Part shown: positions 51,236-58,145 of the stretch, one piece after another
Layout: every line of letters starts with the position of its first letter
Numbering within the stretch: position 1 is the first letter of the stretch
NCBI RefSeq assembly: GCF_019209935.1
Contig: NZ_JAHUTN010000001.1
Span: 248,001-312,000 of the forward strand
Direction of reading: 5' to 3'
Length of the DNA: 64,000 bases
DNA from: Corynebacterium sp. TAE3-ERU16
GTDB taxonomy: Bacteria > Actinomycetota > Actinomycetes > Mycobacteriales > Mycobacteriaceae
Notes under the pieces: generated by a model
Seen by the model: the letters and a program-made list of their open reading frames with translations, nothing else
The model's database searches: none
What the model was told of the DNA's origin: nothing
Program-made: the position numbers and the translations under genes

Positions 51236-52836
51236 TGATCACGGGAGTCCACCACAGTTCCGAGAAACTCGACGTCAACCCCTGTTCCCAGATCCTCCGC
51301 CACGCCCTCTACCAGCCCGATGAGGTGGCGGTCGTCTACGAGGACGAGTCCACCACCTACGCGGAGCTGGTCGAGGAGATCCGCGCATGGGCCGCGCACC
51401 TCGATGAGGCCGGCGTCAGGCAGGGCGACCGCGTGGCGTTCCTGGGAATGAACTCCGAGTCCTTCGTCCTGACGATGCTGGCCAGCTGGTGGCTCGGCGC
51501 CACCTTCATGCCCTTCAACTTCCGGCTCTCCGCGCCGGAGGTCACCCAGCTGCTGCTGCAGGGCACCCCGCACACCATCGTCGTGGAGGGCAGCCACCTC
51601 GACATGGCGAAGCACATCTACGGTATCGACAGGCACCACGTGCTCATCGTCGACGATGACCCGCATGCGGCGGCCGACAGCGACATACCGATCTACTGGA
51701 AGCGGACGTCCTGCGCGCTGACGGATCTGGACACGACGATGGTCGCCCGCCCGCGCCCGATGACGATGGCGGACCTGGCGCTGCTGCTGTTCACCTCCGG
51801 CACGACGGGACTCCCGAAGGGGGCCCAGCTCACCTTCGGCAACCTCTGGTGGAACGCCATCAACGTCGACACGATGGTCGACTCACGCCCGGGCGACACC
51901 ACGCTCGCCACCGCGCCGTTGTTCCACGTCGGGGCACTGAATTCCTTCGCCATCCGGGCGCTCGTCCGCGGGAACAGGCTTCTCATCCACCGGCACTTCG
52001 ATCCCGCCAGGGTGCTGCGGGACATCGACGACTACCAGGTCGGATCGGCGTTCCTCGTCCCCGCCCAGCTCGACGCGATGTACTCCCACCCGGACTTCGC
52101 GGGTTCCGAGCTGAAGACCCTGCGCGCGACGATCTGCGCGGGCGCCCCGGTTCCCCCGGTCCTCATCCGCCGGTACCTGGCCAAGGGCGTCAACGTGCAG
52201 CAGGCCTGGGGACTGACCGAGACCGCCCCGTTCGCCACCTATCTCCCGCCCCGGATGACCGAGAAGAAGGCCGGTTCCTGCGGCATCCCGATGCCCTACA
52301 CGGAGATCAAGCTGGTCAACCCCGACACCGGCGAAGAGGTGAAGGACGCCGGTGAGACCGGTGAGCTGTGGGTCCGCGGCCCCAATGTCGCCACCGGGTA
52401 CTGGAACAACCCCGAGATCACCGAGAAGGCCTACACCGCGGGCTGGTTCCACTCGGGTGACCTCGGCCACCGGGACGAGGACGGGTACTACTACATCGTC
52501 GACCGGCTGAAGGACCTCATCATCACCGGCGGCGAGAACGTGTACCCGGCGGAGGTCGAACGGGTCCTCGCCGAGATCGACGGCGTCCGAGGGAGTGCCG
52601 TCGTCGGGCAACCCGACCCGAAGTGGGGCGAGATCGTGGTCGCCGTCATCGAGTCGGAATCGGGCCGCGAGTTCTCGCTCGAGGAGGTGCGCGACCACTG
52701 CGGCCACCACCTCGCCCGGTACAAGCTCCCGAAGCGGGTGGTCATGGTCGATCAGATCGCGCGCAACTCCGCCGGGAAGGTCGACAAGATCGCCATCCGG
52801 CAGGTCGTCCGCGATTCGGGGGAGCGGGAACAGTGA
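51232..52836 (+). CDS. Acyl-CoA synthetase (AMP-forming), probable aromatic acid-CoA ligase
   Basis: The 534-aa ANL-superfamily ligase has the phosphate loop LLFTSGTTGLPKGAQ, QAWGLTETAPFATYL, the hinge region YYIVDRLKDLIITGGENVYP and the C-terminal Lys in ARNSAGKVDKIAI. It would activate a carboxylic acid to its CoA thioester. In this operon the acid could be a cinnamate- or phenylalkanoate-like compound whose side chain needs shortening before or instead of ring attack. The GTG 51232 or ATG 51235 both fit AGGAGG at 51217-51222; the former overlaps the preceding stop. Confidence 0.85.
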   Translation: MMITGVHHSSEKLDVNPCSQILRHALYQPDEVAVVYEDESTTYAELVEEIRAWAAHLDEAGVRQGDRVAFLGMNSESFVLTMLASWWLGATFMPFNFRLSAPEVTQLLLQGTPHTIVVEGSHLDMAKHIYGIDRHHVLIVDDDPHAAADSDIPIYWKRTSCALTDLDTTMVARPRPMTMADLALLLFTSGTTGLPKGAQLTFGNLWWNAINVDTMVDSRPGDTTLATAPLFHVGALNSFAIRALVRGNRLLIHRHFDPARVLRDIDDYQVGSAFLVPAQLDAMYSHPDFAGSELKTLRATICAGAPVPPVLIRRYLAKGVNVQQAWGLTETAPFATYLPPRMTEKKAGSCGIPMPYTEIKLVNPDTGEEVKDAGETGELWVRGPNVATGYWNNPEITEKAYTAGWFHSGDLGHRDEDGYYYIVDRLKDLIITGGENVYPAEVERVLAEIDGVRGSAVVGQPDPKWGEIVVAVIESESGREFSLEEVRDHCGHHLARYKLPKRVVMVDQIARNSAGKVDKIAIRQVVRDSGEREQ

Positions 52837-53153
52837 GCGCGGTACACATCTCCAGGTCCCCACTCCGCCACACCTACCCCTACGGCAGCGACGACATGGA
52901 GCTGCCGTTCGGGACGGCCGAGTCGATGCGGACGGGTGTCAGCGAGGTTTTCGCCGCGCACCCGGAATGCCGGCGCATCGTCATCGCCGTGCCCGAGGGT
53001 GACCTCGACGCCGTCTCCGAGTGCGAGGCCGCGGGTCTCCGCTACGTCGTCGACGTCGAGACCCGGGAGGGCGCCGAAGTATCCCTCATGGTCGCCGAGC
53101 CCGACTGGCTCACCCGACAGTCCACCGACATCTCTGAACTGGAGCTGAAATGA
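52833..53153 (+). CDS. Small protein of 106 aa, GNAT-fragment-like, function unknown
   Basis: This reading frame begins at a GTG overlapping the ligase stop (GTGA) and ends overlapping the next ATG, so it is coupled to genes on both sides. The middle part, AAHPECRRIVIAVPEGD followed by CEAAGLRYVVDVE and VSLMVAEPDW, resembles the C-terminal half of a GNAT acetyltransferase, but the acetyl-CoA-binding loop is missing. It could be a degenerate acetyltransferase or a distinct small family. The operon context ties it to acyl-CoA metabolism. Confidence 0.6.
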   Translation: MSAVHISRSPLRHTYPYGSDDMELPFGTAESMRTGVSEVFAAHPECRRIVIAVPEGDLDAVSECEAAGLRYVVDVETREGAEVSLMVAEPDWLTRQSTDISELELK

Positions 53154-53563
53154 ACTTCACCGAACAATGGGAGCGCTTCTACACCGAGGTCGACGACGTA
53201 GCCGTCACCCTCAGGCTGTACCCGGTGTCCGGCGACAGGGAACACGTCACCGTGGGCATGCCGCTGCACAAGGCGATCACCCAACCCGCCGGCATGTTCT
53301 CCGCTCCGGCGCTCTTCGGTCTCGCCGACATCACCGGCACCTGGTTGGCGATGCAGCAGGTCGAGCCCGGGGTCTTCCCGCTGGCGGTCTCGTCCTCGGT
53401 GAACGTGGTGTCGAACACGCGGGAGGGCGACGCCGTGGCGACCGCCCGGATCGTCCGTGCGGGTCGCACCGTGATCGTCACCGACACCACCGTTCATTCC
53501 TCGGTCGATGACTCGGTCCTCGCGAAGGTCGTGACCACCTATACGGTTCCGCGGTCGCGGTGA
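53150..53563 (+). CDS. Hotdog-fold thioesterase, PaaI-like
   Basis: The 137-aa protein has the hotdog fold with a central helix around SAPALFGLADITGTWLAMQ and strands VSSSVNVVSNTREGDAVATA. The Asp in GLADITG is at the usual catalytic position of PaaI-type thioesterases, which free CoA from stalled aromatic acyl-CoA esters. It is the last gene of operon C, overlapping its neighbour, and pairs logically with the CoA ligase. Confidence 0.75.
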   Translation: MNFTEQWERFYTEVDDVAVTLRLYPVSGDREHVTVGMPLHKAITQPAGMFSAPALFGLADITGTWLAMQQVEPGVFPLAVSSSVNVVSNTREGDAVATARIVRAGRTVIVTDTTVHSSVDDSVLAKVVTTYTVPRSR

Positions 53564-53850
53564 CACGCTGGTAGAAGGGGCGGATCGGCTTCGTCCGGGC
53601 GCTGATCGACGGCGGTGTCCGCACCCCGCGTACCGGTACGGGCGGCCGTACGAGCGCCGACTTTCCCCCGCGGGAACGTCCGGAACCTGAGGTGGGACGG
53701 TGGCGGTGTGAATGGCGACCGTGCCCCGGGGCACGCCGGTGGACCGGAGGGATCGACCGCCACGACCGGCGGGCGTCCCTCCTCCACCGGTGTGGTTGAG
53801 TACCGTCGTCACGTACGGGAAGCCGGGAGGGGTCTCCTCCGCGGTGTCCG

Positions 53851-54255
53851 TCAGGTGCTCATCCCGATGATCGCGTTGGTCACGCGGATCGTGGAGAGCC
53901 GCTCCCCGTCATCATTGACCACCACCTCGTAGCTCGCGAGCATCCGTCCGAGTTTGATGGCGGTCGCGGTGGCGGTAGCGAAGCCGCTCAGCCCGGTGCG
54001 ATGGTGGGTGGCGTTGATGTCCACCCCCACGGCGCCCATGCCCAAGGATGAGGCGTGGATCAGTACACCCCAACCGGCCACGGCCTCCCCCAGAGCGATG
54101 ATCGCTCCGCCGTGGAGCACGCCCCGGAACTGCCGGTTGCCGGCGATCGGGATCCGGGCGACGACCTTGCCCGCGGACTGTTCCAGAACCTCGATGCCCA
54201 TCTTCTCGTCGTGCTCCCCGAGTTCGACGGTCCAGGGCTGATGCTGTTGACTCAC
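53851..54255 (-). CDS. Hotdog-fold thioesterase, PaaI/YbdB-like
   Basis: This 134-aa protein is a second hotdog thioesterase, with NRQFRGVLHGGAIIALGEAVAGWG carrying the conserved HGG and Glu (family pattern in part) and VDINATHHRTG as the long strand. It resembles the menaquinone/enterobactin-type YdiI/YbdB group. It starts at a GTG with GAGGAG 6 nt upstream. It converges on operon C and has its own upstream region with a GlxR-like site. The convergent gap of 287 nt holds only small palindromes. Confidence 0.8.
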   Translation of the reverse strand: MSQQHQPWTVELGEHDEKMGIEVLEQSAGKVVARIPIAGNRQFRGVLHGGAIIALGEAVAGWGVLIHASSLGMGAVGVDINATHHRTGLSGFATATATAIKLGRMLASYEVVVNDDGERLSTIRVTNAIIGMST

Positions 54256-54311
54256 TGTGTTCTCCTCGTCGGCGGGCGGCACCCGACCGCGGATGACACC
54301 ACCTCCAGGAA

Positions 54312-54327
54312 TGTGATCCATGTTACA
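54312..54327. promoter_or_regulatory. GlxR-like (CRP) site upstream of the minus-strand thioesterase
   Basis: TGTGATCCATGTTACA matches 10 of 12 defined bases of TGTGA-N2-TA-N2-TCACA. It lies 57-72 nt before the GTG start on the minus strand. The rest of 54256-54631 holds no gene. Confidence 0.4.
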
Positions 54328-54631
54328 TCCCTCGTGTTCCGGACCCCGCTCCACCGTCGGACACGCACTAGTCCGCCGACCGCCGGCGGGCACGTACCCC
54401 GACAACCCGCCGGCAGCGAACGAATCCGCCGGAGAGTAACCGGCCCGGCCCCAAAAACCCGATGACGGGAAACCACACCGCTGGTATTCTCGGATGTGAT
54501 CGAGAAGTCCGACGCAAGAGACCCCCGGCTCGTCGACTGGCAACCGCGTATCGCGCACGGTGCCCCCGGAGGAAGATCCGCCGCAGGACAATTCCGTCCT
54601 GCGGAAGAACGCGACAATCCCAGGAGTTCAC

Positions 54632-55036
54632 ATGAGTGGGCACACCAATCCCGAACACCGGAACATCACCAGCACCCCGGACTATCTGCCGGAACTCGGT
54701 GCGACAGCACTGCCCTCCGGCTGCCGGAACTACGGCACCGGACACGCGGTGCACTGGATCCGGATGAGCCACGCCAACAACAGTGAGTGGGAACCCGCGG
54801 ACATCGGCGACGTGGACGGGCACTTCATCACCTTCACCCACGGCGACACCACGATCCGCCGCTGGAACCACGACGCGGAGCGGCTCCGCGCCGTCACCGA
54901 CCTCGTGCTGCTCGAGTCCGGCGCCGACGTCCGGTGGTCCGACCGGTACAACATCCTCCAGGTCACCATCGGCGACAGGGCCTGGCTGTTCGGGCTCGAG
55001 GAGGGGGCCGGAACCCCCTGCAGCTACGCCAGCTGA
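54632..55036 (+). CDS. Unknown protein A of a paralogous pair flanking the decarboxylase gene
   Basis: The 134-aa protein has no recognised family and no signal peptide or membrane helix. Its core, WEPADIGDVDGHFITF then TTIRRWNHDAERLRAV and YNILQVTIGDRAWLFGL, aligns with the protein encoded at 57306-57680. The repeated strand pattern suggests a small beta-barrel (SH3-like or Tudor-like), which is a guess. CAGGAG lies upstream of the ATG. A strong hairpin follows the stop. Confidence 0.65.
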   Translation: MSGHTNPEHRNITSTPDYLPELGATALPSGCRNYGTGHAVHWIRMSHANNSEWEPADIGDVDGHFITFTHGDTTIRRWNHDAERLRAVTDLVLLESGADVRWSDRYNILQVTIGDRAWLFGLEEGAGTPCSYAS

Positions 55037-55057
55037 CCCCGCGATCCGGGATCGGCG

Positions 55058-55081
55058 TGCCCCACCACCCGTGGTGGGGCA
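55058..55081. terminator. Hairpin after unknown protein A
   Basis: TGCCCCACCAC (55058-55068) and GTGGTGGGGCA (55071-55081) are perfectly complementary with a CC between them. It lies 21 nt after the stop codon. The following 55082-55291 holds no gene. Confidence 0.7.
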
Positions 55082-55291
55082 GACCTCCCGCGGTGTCCGC
55101 ACCCGGGGGAACGTACGGTTGTGCGAATGAGACACGGTCCCGCCCAGTGGGAATCGGAGTGAGCGAATCCCCAGCCCACCCACGGAGCGACGGGGGCCCG
55201 CGGGGGTGCGGCTGAGCAGCCGGGACCCCCACCCTTCCGGGTCGGGCATCCGGATGTGGGCACTGCCCGTAATCTGGGAAAGTGATACGTA

Positions 55292-55303
55292 CCACCTAGG
55301 TGG
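55292..55303. promoter_or_regulatory. Perfect 12-bp palindrome upstream of the decarboxylase gene
   Basis: CCACCTAGGTGG, flanked by partially symmetrical GTA and ATAC. A TACGTA hexamer just before it (about 55286-55291) could be the -10, so this is a candidate repressor operator. Confidence 0.4.
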
Positions 55304-55389
55304 ATACGCGGAAGCGGTGTGGATCCGAAAACACAGGCGCCCCGCCAGAGAATCACCCCGAAACACCCTCTTTCAGATGGAGAGCACCA

Positions 55390-57069
55390 ATGAGCCATTC
55401 CGGCAGCAGCAACTACACCGTCTCGGACTACCTGTTCGACCGGATCGCGGAGATCGGCATCAACCACGTCTTCGGTGTCCCCGGCGACTTCAACCTCAAG
55501 TTCCTGGACACCGTCACCGCACACGACCGCCTGACGTGGGTCGGCAACTGCAACGAGCTGAACGCCGGATACTGCGCCGACGGCTACGCCCGCCTCAAGG
55601 GTGCCGCGGCGATGGTCACCACCTTCGGGGTGGGCGAACTCTCCGCGATCAACGCCACCGGCGGCTCCTACGCCGAGTACGTCCCGGTCCTCCACATCGT
55701 CGGGGCACCGGTCACTGAGATCCTCACCTCCCGGAAGAAGATCCACCACAGCCTCGGCGACGGTGTGTTCACCCACTTCTACGAGATGGCCGGCCACGTG
55801 AACTGCGCCCAGTCCTGGCTCACGCCGTCCAACGCCACCAGCGAGATCGACCGCGTGATCACCGAGATGCTCGCCCAGCGCCGGCCGGCCTACCTCGTGC
55901 TCTCCCCCGACGTCGCCGCCGCCGAGGTCTACCCCTCGGACGTGCCCCTGGAGATCGATCACGCCCGCAGGCAGTCCTCCAGCGCCGCACTCAAGGCCTT
56001 CGAACGGGCCGCCACCGAATTCCTGGCCGGCCACTCCGCCACCGTGCTCGGCGACCTGCTCGTCCACCGCGTCGGCTGCATCGGGAACTTCGACCGGATG
56101 ATCAACGCCAACAACCTCCCATACGCCACGCTCACCTGGGGTAAGACCCTCGTAGACGAGCGCAGCGACCGCTTCGCCGGAATCTACCTCGGTGCGGCGT
56201 CCTCACCGCGTGCCGGGGACGCGGTGGAGAACGCCGAGCGGCTGATCACGATCGGCGTGGAGTTCACCGACTCCACCACCGCCGGGTTCTCCATGAACCT
56301 CGGAGTCGACCGGGTCCTGGACATCTCGCCCACACAGTCCGTCATCGGCGGCCGCACCTTCGCACCACTCCAGATGGGCGACGCGATCGACGCACTCGCC
56401 CGTGTCCTCGCCGAGGTCGAGGTCGCTCCCCACGAACTGAAGGAACGCCACGTTCCCACCGAACCTCAGCCGGATCCCGACGAGCCACTGACCCAGAATG
56501 TGCTGTGGTCGAAGGTCTCGGAGTGGCTGCCCGAGGATTCCCTCGTCATCGCGGACCAGGGCACCAGCTTCTTCGGCATGGCCGACAGTCCGCTCCCCTT
56601 CGGGGTCAGCTTCATCGGCCAGTCACTGTGGGCCTCCATCGGTTACTCCATCCCCGCGGCCCTGGGTGCCGGGATGGCGAACCGCGACCGGCGCATGGTC
56701 GTCCTCGTCGGCGACGGCTCGGCCCAGCTGACTGTGCAGGAGATCGCCACCATGTTCCGCGAGGGCATCAACCCGCTGGTCATCCTGGTGAATAACTCCG
56801 GTTACACCATCGAACGTGCCATCCACGGCGCCGACGAGGTCTACAACGACATCACCCCGTTCAACTGGCAGGACATCCCCCGCGCCTTCGGCGGCAGCGA
56901 TGACAACTGCCTGGTCCTCGACGCACCTACCCCGGCGACCCTCGACGCGGCCCTGGAACAGGCCGACCGGAACCGCGACAAGCTCGTGATGATCGAGGTG
57001 CACACCGACCGCGACGACTACCCGCAGATGATGCGCAGCTTCACCGAGACGCTCGGCAGGAAGGGCTAG
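55390..57069 (+). CDS. Thiamine-diphosphate 2-oxo acid decarboxylase, indolepyruvate/phenylpyruvate type
   Basis: The 559-aa enzyme decarboxylates a 2-oxo acid to an aldehyde. It has the N-terminal VFGVPGDFNLKFLD, the cofactor-activating Glu in NCNELNAGYCADGYAR, the adjacent HH pair in KIHHSLGDG, the ThDP motif GDGSAQLTVQE to NNSGYTIERAIHG with the late catalytic Glu. These HH and Glu residues are typical of pyruvate/indolepyruvate/phenylpyruvate decarboxylases rather than acetolactate synthases. It would act in aromatic amino-acid (Ehrlich-type) breakdown. The start at 55390 follows GGAGA; the frame opens further upstream through the palindrome. Confidence 0.88.
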   Translation: MSHSGSSNYTVSDYLFDRIAEIGINHVFGVPGDFNLKFLDTVTAHDRLTWVGNCNELNAGYCADGYARLKGAAAMVTTFGVGELSAINATGGSYAEYVPVLHIVGAPVTEILTSRKKIHHSLGDGVFTHFYEMAGHVNCAQSWLTPSNATSEIDRVITEMLAQRRPAYLVLSPDVAAAEVYPSDVPLEIDHARRQSSSAALKAFERAATEFLAGHSATVLGDLLVHRVGCIGNFDRMINANNLPYATLTWGKTLVDERSDRFAGIYLGAASSPRAGDAVENAERLITIGVEFTDSTTAGFSMNLGVDRVLDISPTQSVIGGRTFAPLQMGDAIDALARVLAEVEVAPHELKERHVPTEPQPDPDEPLTQNVLWSKVSEWLPEDSLVIADQGTSFFGMADSPLPFGVSFIGQSLWASIGYSIPAALGAGMANRDRRMVVLVGDGSAQLTVQEIATMFREGINPLVILVNNSGYTIERAIHGADEVYNDITPFNWQDIPRAFGGSDDNCLVLDAPTPATLDAALEQADRNRDKLVMIEVHTDRDDYPQMMRSFTETLGRKG

Positions 57070-57106
57070 TAAAGGCGCACCGGCGTGGCTCCCGGATCCC
57101 CGAGAA

Positions 57107-57127
57107 CTCAGGGGCCGCGCCCCTGAG
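57107..57127. terminator. Hairpin after the decarboxylase gene
   Basis: CTCAGGGGC (57107-57115) and GCCCCTGAG (57119-57127) form a perfect 9-bp stem with a CGC loop, 38 nt after the stop. Confidence 0.7.
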
Positions 57128-57305
57128 AAGCCGCCAGCAGGCCCTTCCACACACGCATCGGCAGTGCTGAGGTACATCCAGAAGCGCGACAGGTGACCAT
57201 CCCTGTCGCCCCTCCCGATGGTCGCCGGTCAGACACCACTCTCCTCCCGATCACCTGCCGCAGGACACGTCTGTCCACCCGGCACCGATCAGCAGAGGAG
57301 TCACC

Positions 57306-57680
57306 ATGAACGACCGCACCACCCAGAAGGAGATCAACTCCTTCACCGCACCGGACTTCGGGCCGGACGAACACCGACCCCGGAACAGCGACGGGACGCT
57401 CACGGTGACGATCATGACCCCGGACGACTGGGAGCCCGCTCGGATCCTCGAGGTCTCCGGGCACCTGGTGACGTTCGCCTTCCGCGACACAACCGAATGC
57501 CGCTGGACGCATGATGCCGCGCGACTGCGGGCCGTCGCGGATCTCGCGCTCCCCAGCGGGAACGTGGTCACCCTCTGGTCGCCGGGGCGAAGGATCCTGC
57601 AGGTGTCCCTCGGAGCGACGGACTTCCTCATCGACCTCCACCGGGCGAGCGACCAGAGTTCCGGTAACCAGCGGCGGTGA
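57306..57680 (+). CDS. Unknown protein B of a paralogous pair flanking the decarboxylase gene
   Basis: This 124-aa protein is related to the one encoded at 54632-55036: WEPARILEVSGHLVTF, RWTHDAARLRAVADLAL and RRILQVSLGATDFLIDL match it strand for strand. The N-terminal 35 residues differ and are polar. It has no signal peptide or membrane segment. AGAGGAG lies upstream of the ATG. No family was recognised. Confidence 0.6.
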   Translation: MNDRTTQKEINSFTAPDFGPDEHRPRNSDGTLTVTIMTPDDWEPARILEVSGHLVTFAFRDTTECRWTHDAARLRAVADLALPSGNVVTLWSPGRRILQVSLGATDFLIDLHRASDQSSGNQRR

Positions 57681-57757
57681 ATCAGGGCGGCCAACGAGAC
57701 GGCCGATCGACGGTACAGGCGCACGGTATTCACGGTATCGACGCGGTGTGATTGTGA

Positions 57758-57994
57758 TTGTGGAGGGATCCGACCCCCGCGATTCGCATCGCCGTTCTCA
57801 CGCGCACCCGCAATGACTCCGGCAGGATCGTCGACACCCTCGCCCGGAGGGACGTCGAGGTGAAGTTCTGCAACGAGGCGATGCGGCGTGAACGGTCACT
57901 GCTCTATGTCGCGGCGTCCCGTGCCCGGGATGAGTTGCTGGTGACCACCGGTGGCGCACCCCCGGAGTGTCTTCCGTCTCTGATCAGGAGGTAG
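57758..57994 (+). pseudogene. Remnant of a UvrD/Rep-type DNA helicase
   Basis: The frame carries AVLTRTRNDSGRIVDTL, as found in domain 2 of UvrD-like helicases. A few residues on, RRERSLLYVAASRARDELLV is the motif VI arginine-finger region that ends such helicases. The roughly 100 residues that normally separate these parts, including the motif V region, are missing, and nothing upstream supplies the ATPase domain. It looks like a decayed gene with an internal deletion rather than a functional small protein. Confidence 0.65.
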
Positions 57995-58082
57995 TAGGCG
58001 ATCTCCGCGGCGGCGGATGCTGCAGCGACGGGAATTCTGTCCTGCCAGCGTATTCCCAGGTTCTCACGCATCCCCGCCACAG

Positions 58083-58112
58083 TTGCTTAATGAAAAATCT
58101 TCGCAGTAGTCT
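58083..58112 (+). promoter_or_regulatory. Promoter of the arginine deiminase gene
   Basis: TTGCTT (58083-58088) and TAGTCT (58107-58112) with 18-bp spacing lie in an AT-rich patch unusual for this window. An inverted repeat AGTAGT (58105-58110) / ACTACT (58122-58127) spans the -10 and could be an operator. Confidence 0.5.
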
Positions 58113-58145
58113 AGGTTCACCACTACTACCGGAAAGGTTTTTCAC

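Noticed and set aside
53621-53734. Palindromes CGTACCGGTACG (53629) and GTGCCCCGGGGCAC (53721) as terminators or operators
   Set aside because: They lie between convergent genes, stems are short and GC-rich, and such palindromes are common by chance at this base composition.
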